A stretch of 64,000 nt of DNA from CAWAMD01 sp963783045. GTDB taxonomy: Bacteria; Actinomycetota; Nitriliruptoria; Nitriliruptorales; Nitriliruptoraceae. Below are positions 1-7,330 of the stretch, one piece after another. The notes beneath the pieces are model-generated. The model was not told the DNA's origin, ran no database searches, and saw nothing but the letters and a program-made list of their open reading frames with translations. The stretch spans positions 558,001 to 622,000 of the forward strand of contig CAWAMD010000002.1 in the NCBI GenBank assembly GCA_963783045.1, in the 5' to 3' direction. Position 1 is the stretch's first letter. Every line of letters begins with the position of its first letter. The translations under genes were made by a program, and so were the position numbers.

Positions 1-97
1 CGTGCGACCGGGCGGCGGGTCAACGCGCCGCGACGCCGTTGGCGTTCGAGTCCGATCTGGCGTTGCAGGTCGCGGGCCTGGGCGGCGTCGGGGCCCC

Positions 98-529
98 CTA
101 CAGGGCGGACAGGGCATGCTTGCCGGAGCAGTTGTGGTGCAGGCGGGCCGCGCCGGCGCCCGGGTCGGCCTCCGGGACGGCGACCGGACAGGTGAGGTCG
201 TGCGGCGCCGTGCCGGATCGGGCGAGCAGCGACCGGACCGCCGCGAGGTGTCGTGGCTCGCCCCGATGCGACGCCCACCCGATGGCGACGTCCACGGGGT
301 CGAGGTCGTCCCGGCCGCACTGGGCGAGGATTGCCAGGCTGGCCGTCGCCTGGAACGGCTTCACCGCCGATCGGGGAAAGATTCGACGGTGCGGGTCACC
401 GATGCTGCCGCGGATCTCGGCCTCCGGACCGAGGACGACGACGTGCCCGACATGGCGCGACTCGACGGTCTCCGTGCCGAAGCCCCCGCGGGTGACCTCG
501 GCCAGCGGGCCGGGAGGGACGGGCGTCAC
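98..529 (-). pseudogene. Asparaginase II-family protein, N-terminal half only
   Basis: The 143-residue frame matches the start of the L-asparaginase II family: PLAEVTRGGF near the start, a GDPHRRIFPRSAVKPFQA block at about residues 43-60, and HNCSGKHA near residue 130. Family members run to roughly 320-330 residues, but a TAG at 98-100 stops this one just after the HNCSGKHA motif. None of the three frames in the remaining 97 bases reads as a convincing continuation, so I cannot call a simple frameshift. The GTG start lies 6 bases after the stop of the HD-GYP gene, so it is probably the last cistron of that operon. It is either broken or a recombination remnant at the window edge. Confidence 0.6.
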
Positions 530-535
530 GGGCGT

Positions 536-1270
536 TCAGCGCACGAAGGTGAGCCGGCCGGCGTCGCCGTCCTCCACCTTGAGGTCCTTGCACAGCCCGA
601 TGAACGCGCTGACGACGTTGGGGTCGAACTGTGTACCGGCGTTGCGGTCGATCTCCTCGAGCGCGGCGCTCACCGGCAGGCCCTTGCGGTAGGGGCGGTC
701 CGAGGTCATCGCGTCGTAGGTGTCGATGATCGAGAAGATCCGTGCAGGCAGATGGATCTCCTCGCCCTTGAGACCCTCGGGATAGCCGCGCCCGTCCCAG
801 CGCTCGTGGTGGGACCGGATCACCGAGATCGCGTCCCCGAGGAACTTGATCGGCTGCACCAGCTGGAGCCCGATGAGCGGGTGGGTCCGCATGACCCGCC
901 ACTCGTCCTCGTCGAGCGGCCCCGGCTTGTTGAGGATGCTGTCGGGCACCCCGACCTTGCCGATGTCGTGCAGCAGATAGCCGTAGCCGACGCGGACGTC
1001 CTCGGCGAGCTCGGGCGCGACCCGCTGGGTGAGCGTCATCGCGTACTGGTAGGTGCGGTCGAGGTGGTGCTTCGTGTAGTTGTCCTTCGCCTCGGCGACG
1101 AAGGCGAGCGTGCGCACCACCGCGAGCTGCTGCCGCTGTATCTCGCGCAGGGCGGCCTCGGCTTCCTCCCGGCGCAGACGCTCCTCCCCCACGATCGTGC
1201 GGAGGTCCTGGGCGAACATCAGCAGCTGACGCTGCGTCACCTCGAGCTCGTCAGCGCGGGTCGGATCCAC
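536..1270 (-). CDS. HD-GYP domain cyclic-di-GMP phosphodiesterase
   Basis: The 244-residue protein begins with a charged helical stretch (about 10-50) that looks like a coiled coil, then an HD-GYP domain. The HD pair is H101-D102 in LLHDIGKVGVPD, the second histidine pair is H154-H155 in SHHERWDGRGYP, the GYP triplet is 162-164, and DTYDAMTSDRPYR follows at 183-195. These are the metal and substrate residues of the c-di-GMP phosphodiesterase class, so it is predicted to cut c-di-GMP to pGpG/GMP in the cytosol. The GTG start directly follows the TAG of the upstream receiver gene, so the two are probably translationally coupled. The receiver protein is its likely input partner. Confidence 0.9.
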   Translation of the reverse strand: MDPTRADELEVTQRQLLMFAQDLRTIVGEERLRREEAEAALREIQRQQLAVVRTLAFVAEAKDNYTKHHLDRTYQYAMTLTQRVAPELAEDVRVGYGYLLHDIGKVGVPDSILNKPGPLDEDEWRVMRTHPLIGLQLVQPIKFLGDAISVIRSHHERWDGRGYPEGLKGEEIHLPARIFSIIDTYDAMTSDRPYRKGLPVSAALEEIDRNAGTQFDPNVVSAFIGLCKDLKVEDGDAGRLTFVR

Positions 1271-1654
1271 CTAGGCCCCTTCCTGCTGCCACGCGCCCAC
1301 GTCGGTGATCGTGTCGATCAACGACAGGGGTGAGAAGGGCTTCGTGACGTACGCGTCGGCACCGGCGGTCAGCCCCATCCGCCGGTCCTCCTCGCGATCC
1401 CGTGCGGTGAGGAGCACCACGGGAATCCCGGCCGTGGCCGGGTCGGCCTTCAGGCGCCGGCAGACCTCGTAGCCGTCGATCCCCGGCATCATCACGTCGA
1501 GCACCAGCACGTCGGGGACGACCTCGGCCACGATGTCGAGCGTCTGCTCCCCGGACGTCGCCGTCTCGACCTCGAACTCCTCGAGATCCAGGATGGTCTT
1601 CAGGATCTCGACGATGAGGGGATCGTCGTCGACGACGAGGACCCGACGTTTCAC
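1271..1654 (-). CDS. Single-domain response regulator (receiver)
   Basis: This is a stand-alone CheY-like receiver of 127 residues with no output domain. RVLVVDDDP supplies the acidic pocket, VLDVMMPG the phospho-acceptor aspartate, LLTA the switch Thr and YVTKPFSP the conserved lysine. An upstream in-frame start at 1702 is possible. I prefer the GTG at 1652-1654 because a GGGAGGTGG ribosome site sits just before it and homology begins there. It ends directly against the HD-GYP gene start, as if receiver and phosphodiesterase were a split version of the common REC-HD-GYP fusion. The cognate kinase is not evident here. Confidence 0.88.
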   Translation of the reverse strand: MKRRVLVVDDDPLIVEILKTILDLEEFEVETATSGEQTLDIVAEVVPDVLVLDVMMPGIDGYEVCRRLKADPATAGIPVVLLTARDREEDRRMGLTAGADAYVTKPFSPLSLIDTITDVGAWQQEGA

Positions 1655-1726
1655 GACCACCTCCCGACCGCGCCAGAGTGTAGGGCTGCTGCGCCCCTTC
1701 ATGCGGCGAGCGTCACGCTACGTGCG

Positions 1727-2272
1727 TCATCCATGACCGCCGATCACGTCACCGACGCGCGCGGCGCCAGACTTGTACCGACGGGTGAGCTCGTCCTGGA
1801 GGGCGTCGATCCGGTCGAACAGCGAGCGCCGGAGGTCGGACAGCTGCCGCTCCTTCGTCGCGAGCCGTTCCACGATGTCGGCGAGCACCTCCGGCGTGCG
1901 GTCCTGCAGATCCGACAGCGCCTCGTCGTCGGCGATCTGGTCGATCTCCCGACGGTGGTACTGCACGTGCGGTGGCACGAGGTGCCGGCTGATCCGCGTA
2001 CCGGGCGTCCCCGACGAGCGCTCCTGGTTGCCGAGGATGCCGGGCAGCGCATCGAGGATGCGACCGGTGTCCTCGCCATCGCGCTGGCGACGGGCCACCT
2101 CGGCACGGACGATGTCGAGCTTGCCCTGGATGACCCGCCGCGCGTAGGAGACGCCGCTCTCCTCCTCGTCGCAGTCGTCGCGCATCCGCCGGATCTCTTC
2201 GACGCTGCGCTGGTCGAGCCCCGCGAGGTAGTCGTCCTGCAGGATCCGGTCGAGCCGTCGCTGGTAGGCCAC
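1727..2272 (-). CDS. rsiG: RsiG-like c-di-GMP-binding anti-sigma factor (AmfC family)
   Basis: The 181-residue, largely helical protein carries the signature E(X)3S(X)2R(X)3Q(X)3D that defines the c-di-GMP-binding helices of RsiG. The first copy is complete: E38, S42, R45, Q49 and D53. A second copy near the C-terminus has E141, S145, R148 and D156, but residue 152 is Phe where Gln is expected. In Streptomyces, RsiG with c-di-GMP sequesters the sigma factor WhiG. That role is inferred here, and no WhiG gene is in the window. The GTG start has a GGAG about 8 bases upstream. The receiver/HD-GYP pair lies 72 bases downstream on the same strand. Confidence 0.85.
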   Translation of the reverse strand: MAYQRRLDRILQDDYLAGLDQRSVEEIRRMRDDCDEEESGVSYARRVIQGKLDIVRAEVARRQRDGEDTGRILDALPGILGNQERSSGTPGTRISRHLVPPHVQYHRREIDQIADDEALSDLQDRTPEVLADIVERLATKERQLSDLRRSLFDRIDALQDELTRRYKSGAARVGDVIGGHG

Positions 2273-2374
2273 TTGTGTGCTCCGTTACCTCGGCGTGAGC
2301 GTCGACGCACCGTCGAAGGGCGCCGACCGTCGACCGCCACCGTGCCACAGCCAACGGTAGGGCGCTCACCGTGT

Positions 2375-2402
2375 CATGTTCGGCAGATCGAGACCGAACA
2401 TG
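2375..2402. promoter_or_regulatory. Perfect 9-bp inverted repeat, candidate operator
   Basis: CATGTTCGG at 2375-2383 and CCGAACATG at 2394-2402 are perfect inverted repeats separated by 10 bases. They lie in the divergent gap between rsiG (starts 2272) and the DUF4388 gene (starts about 2550). There is no T-tract, so an operator is more likely than a terminator. Confidence 0.5.
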
Positions 2403-2436
2403 TAGCCGCTCCCGCACGATTGAACCACATAACTCG

Positions 2437-2485
2437 CTCCGTACGGAGATAGACACGTTCCGTGGCCACATGGGCACCGGAACGT
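2437..2485. promoter_or_regulatory. Two further palindromes in the rsiG/DUF4388 divergent gap
   Basis: CTCCGTACGGAG (2437-2448) is a perfect 12-bp palindrome. ACGTTCCG (2455-2462) and CGGAACGT (2478-2485) form a perfect 8-bp inverted repeat with a 15-base spacer. The 276-base gap 2273-2549 holds no gene; these palindromes and the one at 2375 are its visible content. Confidence 0.45.
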
Positions 2486-2549
2486 CGCTACCGTGTGCGC
2501 CAGTCCACGCAATGCGCGTGGGACCAGATCGCTGCGGACCCGAAGTACG

Positions 2550-3980
2550 ATGGCTGCCATGCGTGGGGCTCTAGCCGAGACAACCGTTGCCGTGCTCTGC
2601 CGCGAGCTCGCCGAGCGGCAGGCCACCGGCGTGGCCGAGTTCACGACCGACCGCGGCAGCGGACAGATCGTCTTCCGTGACGGCCTGACGATCTGGGCGT
2701 CCTCGCCGGCACCGAGGGCCCGCCTCGGCGATCGGCTCGTCAACGCGGGCCTGGTCGACGAGCAGCACCTGAGCGAGGTGCTCGAGGAGCAGGAGCAGGG
2801 CTCCCCGAGCCACGTGAAGCTCGGCGCGCTGCTCGTGCAGCGGGGTCTGGCCGGGCGGGACGCCATCCGGGTGTTCGTCCAGGAGCAGATCCTCGACGCC
2901 GTCCTCGAGCTCGTGCACTGGGATGCGACCGACCACACGTGGCACGACGATGCACCCCCCGAGGACGAGGTCGCCGTCGAGCTCGCCGTGGACGACCTCC
3001 TCGTCGAGGTGGCCCGCCGGCAGCGGGAGTGGGACCAGGTGTCCCGGCTGATCCCCGACCTCGGGATGGTGCCCGAGTTCGTGACGGGTGCGAGCTCCGC
3101 CGCCGCGTCGCTCGAGCCCGACGAGTTCGCGATGCTGGCCAGCATCGACGGCCACCGCACCATCCGCGATCTCGCGGACGACCTGGGCTACGGCGAGTTC
3201 GAGGCGGCCCGGCTCGTCTACGGGCTCGTGCTGCTCGGCATCGTGCGGATCGGGGACCTGCCGGCTGACGCGGAGAAGGACGGGCGGACGCCCGGCGAGG
3301 ACGAGGTGCCGGCCGCGTCGTCCACCGGCCAGGAGCCGCCCGCGTTCGTTGCCTGGGACGAGCCGGGCACTCCGACCGGGTCCGACTCCGACGACGAGGA
3401 CGAGCTCGGACCAGCACCGTGGGTCGTCGCCGACGTCGACGCCGAGCCCGACGACGTCGGTGAGGAGGACCTCGCGGACTGGATCATCGACAGCGCCGAC
3501 GGACCGATGGCCGCCGACGCGACGGAGCGAGAGGCAACCCCGACGAACCGCGAGCAACCGGACGGGAACGCCGGAGACGTGGACGTGGGTGCGGCGCTCG
3601 ACGACGCGCTGTTCGGTGAGGCCGACCCGACCCCGGGCTCGTCGTCGCCCCCACGCACCGGCGACGACGTCGGCACCATCCTCTCCGAGGTCGGCCGGGC
3701 CGACGCGGATGATCCCTCCACCGAGGCGTCCGGCCAGCCGACCACGGGCGTCTCGGAGTTCCTCCGCGAGCTGTCCCGCCTCGCGCTCGACGACGACCCG
3801 GACGACGAGGCCCCGAGCCCGCCGAGCGACGCATCGTCGCCCGCGTCAAGCGAGAAGCCGGCGTCCAGCGGCCCGCCCCAGGGTTCGCCGCCGCCCCCCT
3901 CCGAGCGCCAGCAGCGCCGCGAGGAGAACCGCAGCGACCAGCGGAGCAGGTGGCGGCTGTTCGGCCGCAAGAACGGCTGA
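2550..3980 (+). CDS. DUF4388 domain protein with long acidic tail
   Basis: Residues about 1-230 form a DUF4388/PatA-N-like region. The first part (GVAEFTTDRGSGQIVFRDGLTIWA) reads as the DUF4388 fold, followed by a helical segment LGALLVQRGLAGRDAI and a winged-helix-like block near IDGHRTIRDLADDLGYGEFE. From about residue 235 the protein is low-complexity, rich in Asp, Glu, Pro and Ser, and ends in a basic RRLFGRKNG-like tail. DUF4388 proteins are linked to gliding and polarity signalling in other phyla; function here is unknown. Starts at 2550 and 2559 are equally plausible and no good ribosome site separates them. It is divergent from rsiG across a palindrome-rich gap. Confidence 0.75.
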   Translation: MAAMRGALAETTVAVLCRELAERQATGVAEFTTDRGSGQIVFRDGLTIWASSPAPRARLGDRLVNAGLVDEQHLSEVLEEQEQGSPSHVKLGALLVQRGLAGRDAIRVFVQEQILDAVLELVHWDATDHTWHDDAPPEDEVAVELAVDDLLVEVARRQREWDQVSRLIPDLGMVPEFVTGASSAAASLEPDEFAMLASIDGHRTIRDLADDLGYGEFEAARLVYGLVLLGIVRIGDLPADAEKDGRTPGEDEVPAASSTGQEPPAFVAWDEPGTPTGSDSDDEDELGPAPWVVADVDAEPDDVGEEDLADWIIDSADGPMAADATEREATPTNREQPDGNAGDVDVGAALDDALFGEADPTPGSSSPPRTGDDVGTILSEVGRADADDPSTEASGQPTTGVSEFLRELSRLALDDDPDDEAPSPPSDASSPASSEKPASSGPPQGSPPPPSERQQRREENRSDQRSRWRLFGRKNG

Positions 3981-4044
3981 GCCCGACGCTGCCCGTGCCG
4001 ACCGCCCGACGCTGCCCGTACCGGGGCGGACCGGCCGCGGTGCG

Positions 4045-4524
4045 TCACTCCTCGTAGCGGGCCGCCGAGTCGTCGATCGTGGCCATCGCGTCCTGGCGGC
4101 CGTGCCAGCCGTGGACGTGCACCTGCTTCTGCTCGAGGTCCTTGTAGATGCCGAAGAAGTGCGCGATCTCGTCGAGCATGTGGTCGGGGACGTCGTTGAG
4201 CTCCGCGACGTGCTGCCAGCGCGGGTCGCTGTCGGGCACGCACAGGATCTTCTCGTCGGGGCCCTTCTCGTCCTCCATGTCGAGCATGCCGACGACCCGA
4301 CCACGGATGTGGCAGCCGGGGAACGTCGGCTCGCCGAGGATGACGAGCGCATCGAGCGGATCGCCGTCACGTGCCAGCGTGTCGGGGATGTAGCCGTAGT
4401 CGCCCGGGTACCGAACGGCGGAGAAGAGCATCCGGTCGAGGACGAACACGCCCCGTATCGGATCGAACTCGTACTTGTTGCGTGAGCCCATCGGGACCTC
4501 GACGAACACGTCGATGGTGACCAC
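4045..4524 (-). CDS. ppa: Inorganic pyrophosphatase (family I)
   Basis: This 159-residue cytosolic enzyme hydrolyses pyrophosphate to two phosphates and so drives biosynthetic reactions. The family I signature DGDPLDALV carries the metal-binding aspartates, and the typical N-terminal block KYEFDP and the segment RYPGDYGYIPDT are present. Length matches bacterial homologues. The GTG start is supported by an AGGAGG ribosome site about 7 bases upstream. It stands alone, convergent with the DUF4388 gene and divergent from the peroxiredoxin gene. Confidence 0.95.
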   Translation of the reverse strand: MVTIDVFVEVPMGSRNKYEFDPIRGVFVLDRMLFSAVRYPGDYGYIPDTLARDGDPLDALVILGEPTFPGCHIRGRVVGMLDMEDEKGPDEKILCVPDSDPRWQHVAELNDVPDHMLDEIAHFFGIYKDLEQKQVHVHGWHGRQDAMATIDDSAARYEE

Positions 4525-4668
4525 GGTCTGCCTCCTTCGCCTGACGCCGGGAGCCTAGGACCCCGCCGGGCCGGCGCACGCACCGGACCCTGGCCCAGGG
4601 TAGGTTGCCGCGCCGACGCCCCGGCGCGGGCCGGCGGCCGCCGAGCAGCGAGAAACCCAGGAGGGCCC

Positions 4669-5136
4669 ATGTCGGTCGAGGTCGGGAAGAAGGCACCCCG
4701 GTTCACGCTCGCGGACGAGCGCGGCACGAAGGTCGCGCTGACGGACCTGCGGGGCGCCCCGGTGCTGCTCTACTTCTACCCGCGGGACGAGACCCCGGGA
4801 TGCACCCAGCAGGCGTGCGACATCCGCGACCGGTGGGACGAGTTCGCGGACGCGGGCATCCAGGTGCTCGGCATCTCACCCGACGCCGTGGACTCGCACG
4901 AGTCGTTCAAGGCGCACCACGACCTGCCCCACACCCTGCTCAGCGACCCCGATCACCGGGTCATGGAGAAGTACGGGGCGTGGGGCGAGAAGAACCTGTA
5001 CGGGAAGAAGACGGTCGGCGTCATCCGATCGAGCGTGCTGCTCGATTCCGAAGGCCGGGTCGTGAAGCACTGGAAGCGGGTCCAGGCGAAGAAGCACGCC
5101 GAGCAGGTGCTGAAGGCGGCGGGCGACCTGCTCTAG
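4669..5136 (+). CDS. bcp: Thioredoxin-dependent peroxiredoxin (Bcp/PrxQ type)
   Basis: The 155-residue protein reduces peroxides using thioredoxin. The peroxidatic cysteine C45 lies in the TPGCT motif, and a second cysteine, C50, five residues on is the PrxQ-type resolving cysteine (CTQQAC). The fold markers VLLYFYPRDETPG and the downstream LSDPDHRVMEKYGAW are present. AGGAGG sits just before the ATG. It is probably monocistronic, divergent from ppa and convergent with the membrane protein gene at 5151. Confidence 0.93.
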   Translation: MSVEVGKKAPRFTLADERGTKVALTDLRGAPVLLYFYPRDETPGCTQQACDIRDRWDEFADAGIQVLGISPDAVDSHESFKAHHDLPHTLLSDPDHRVMEKYGAWGEKNLYGKKTVGVIRSSVLLDSEGRVVKHWKRVQAKKHAEQVLKAAGDLL

Positions 5137-5150
5137 CGAACCAAGGTCCT

Positions 5151-6293
5151 CTAGCCCGCCGACGCGACCGTGAAGGACTCGGTGAACAGCGACTGATCCC
5201 CGAGGGTGACGTCGACCTCGTAGTCGCCGGCATGCTGCTCGCGCTTGTCCAGGATCACCTGCGTCGTCTGCTCTGCCCGGGGCAGCCGCACCCGCAGCTC
5301 GTAGAGCACGTCACCGTCCCGGCGCCACACGACCGACACCCGGACGGGCTCGTCGCTGCCCAGCTCGTAGGACATCCACAGCCGGACGTCGTCGTCCGTC
5401 GTGAAGCGGTCGCGAGCCGGACCCGGGGTCGCGCCGGTGACCTCGCTGACGAGGCGGTGGTCGCCGACGCACACGGCCTCCTGGCAACCCGTCGGTGACG
5501 GCGCCGCCGAGGCGGTGCCCGCGCCCGCCGGCGCGCTCGGCGTCGGCCCGCCGGATGCGCTCGTCGTCGGCGCCTCCGTGGCCTCGGGAGTGCCTCCGGC
5601 CTGCTGCTCCTGTCGGCCGCCGCCGAGGGCCTGGAGCGCCACCGCGAGGGCCGCGAGGAGCACCACCGTCGCGATCAGGGCGGTGAAGCGTCGACGACGC
5701 TCGCCCGACCGCTCCTCGGCCTGGGCGGCCGTGCCAACCTCTGCGGCGGACGACGACTCGCGTGACTCGGCCGAGGAGATGACGCGGATGCTCTCGTGGC
5801 GCTCCTCCGGCTCGGTCTCGGCGGCCCCCCAGCCACGCTCAGCGGGCTCCTCGGCCTGGTCGGGCTCCTCGGGGGACTGCACCGGCGCTTCGTCGTCCCC
5901 GGCCGCCTCGGGCTCGCGCCCTGCCGTCGGCTCCTCGGCGCGGACTGGGATGCCCTGCTCCTCCTCGAGGACCGCGAGCGCTTCCGCGTACAGCTCCTCG
6001 ACCTCGGCGGCGGAGAGCCCCATGACCGTGGCGGCGTCGTCCGCGTCGATCCCCACGTCCTCCCGCAGGACGAGAACCTCGAGATCCGAGGCGATCCGCA
6101 GCCGTTCGCCGAGCACGTCATGCGCGTGGCGCAGGACCGTCGGCGTCGCGAGGTCGTCACCGACCGTGCGCCGCAGCTGGTCGAGCGCTGCGTCGGCCGC
6201 ATCCGGGGACAGGAACGCGCCGAAATAGGTGCGGGCCCGCGCCACGAGATCGTCAGGCAGCGGGCTCGGACCGGAGGAAGGCGTCTCGGGCAT
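5151..6293 (-). CDS. Single-pass membrane protein with sigma-region-4-like N-terminus
   Basis: The 380-residue protein has four parts. Residues about 10-112 are helical; the stretch around 73-112 (LVLREDVGIDADDAATVMGLSAA) resembles sigma-70 region 4, but the usual basic recognition helix is acidic (EVEELYAEALAVLEEE). Residues 115-200 form an acidic linker. A transmembrane helix spans about 203-222, preceded by arginines, so the N-terminus should be cytoplasmic. A Pro/Thr/Ser-rich outer linker leads to an Ig-like C-terminal domain with two cysteines (C270, C275). I do not recognise a named family. A membrane-tethered regulator is possible, but DNA binding is doubtful given the acidic helix. 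Confidence 0.75.
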   Translation of the reverse strand: MPETPSSGPSPLPDDLVARARTYFGAFLSPDAADAALDQLRRTVGDDLATPTVLRHAHDVLGERLRIASDLEVLVLREDVGIDADDAATVMGLSAAEVEELYAEALAVLEEEQGIPVRAEEPTAGREPEAAGDDEAPVQSPEEPDQAEEPAERGWGAAETEPEERHESIRVISSAESRESSSAAEVGTAAQAEERSGERRRRFTALIATVVLLAALAVALQALGGGRQEQQAGGTPEATEAPTTSASGGPTPSAPAGAGTASAAPSPTGCQEAVCVGDHRLVSEVTGATPGPARDRFTTDDDVRLWMSYELGSDEPVRVSVVWRRDGDVLYELRVRLPRAEQTTQVILDKREQHAGDYEVDVTLGDQSLFTESFTVASAG

Positions 6294-6335
6294 CGACGGG
6301 AGCGTAACGCAGGGAGGCCACCGCCCGTGGCTACT

Positions 6336-7274
6336 TCACCCCTGTTGGTCCCGGCGGCGCCGCATCGCCGGGTCGTGGCCCGGCACAGCCAGACCCTCCC
6401 CGACGAGCTCACGGACGGTCACGCCGGCGCCTACAGGACCGAGGTGGTCGCCCCTCGATGCGTCGGCCGGCACGAACCCGAGCCCGATCCGCGCCGCGTC
6501 GCGCGCGGCCACGCTGGTGACCTCGACGCGTCGACGCCCGGATCCCTCGCGCCAGCCGGCTGTCACCCCGTCGTCGAGGTCGAGGACCGCGAGCCGGCGC
6601 CGGGGACGTCCCAGCATCCACATCCGCGCGACCGCCTCCTGGCCCGGGTAGCAGCCCTTGGCGAGATGAACGTGGGTCGGCAGCAGGCCCAGCTCCTCCG
6701 GCAGATGCGGCGCGGTGATCTCGTGGCCCCACGCCGGGACGCCGGCGGCGATCCGTTCGGCCTCGAGCTCGGCCGGGTCCGCCGATCGCGCGCCGGCCGC
6801 GCGCAGCTGCTCCTCGGCGGTCGCCAGGTCGTCGCCGGCGCCGATCAGGTCGACGCCCTCGCGACGGCCGACGACGAGCACCCCGGCCACCTCCCGCACA
6901 CGTCCCGGCTCGGCGTCGAGACCCGCGGCTGCCGCACCGTCGTGGGCGTCGTCGCCGCGCACGGCCAGCACCGCGTCCTGCGTGCCCGCGAAGGATGCGT
7001 CGCTCAGGAAGGTCCGCCCGCCGAGCCCGGACACCACCTGCTCGGCGAGCGCGGCGTCGGGCACGATCAGCAGGAGCCGGTCCTCGAGCGTCACGATGTC
7101 GAAGACCGCCTGCGGCCGGCCCTGTGGATCCAGCCACAGCGAGCCGCGGACCGCCCCCGCCGCCAGGTCGACGACGCGCTGCGAGAGGACCGCTTCGAGG
7201 TAGGACTGCCGGTCGGCACCGCGCACCTCGACGACGCGGTGTGGCAGGGGACCGATCAGGACGTGTCCGGGCAC
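6336..7274 (-). CDS. ygfZ: Folate-binding YgfZ/GcvT-like protein
   Basis: This 312-residue protein belongs to the YgfZ/IbaG family of GcvT-like folate-binding proteins that support iron-sulfur cluster enzymes. The diagnostic motif KGCYPGQEAVAR is at about residues 206-217. The N-terminal half has the GcvT-like segments VRGADRQSYLEAVLSQ and GRPQAVFDIV. Length is normal. The acyl-CoA dehydrogenase gene (7331-8482) lies 57 bases upstream on the same strand, so they may be co-transcribed. Confidence 0.88.
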   Translation of the reverse strand: MPGHVLIGPLPHRVVEVRGADRQSYLEAVLSQRVVDLAAGAVRGSLWLDPQGRPQAVFDIVTLEDRLLLIVPDAALAEQVVSGLGGRTFLSDASFAGTQDAVLAVRGDDAHDGAAAAGLDAEPGRVREVAGVLVVGRREGVDLIGAGDDLATAEEQLRAAGARSADPAELEAERIAAGVPAWGHEITAPHLPEELGLLPTHVHLAKGCYPGQEAVARMWMLGRPRRRLAVLDLDDGVTAGWREGSGRRRVEVTSVAARDAARIGLGFVPADASRGDHLGPVGAGVTVRELVGEGLAVPGHDPAMRRRRDQQG

Positions 7275-7330
7275 GGCAGGAGCTCCTCAGGGGTGGCGCC
7301 GCCGGCCAGGGTACGGCCCCCGCCGGTCGG

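Noticed and set aside
2..1333. Long open frame on the + strand over the HD-GYP and asparaginase genes
   Set aside because: It is antisense to recognised domains, is compositionally extreme (Arg/Val/Gly-rich) and shows no domain; high GC keeps antisense frames open.
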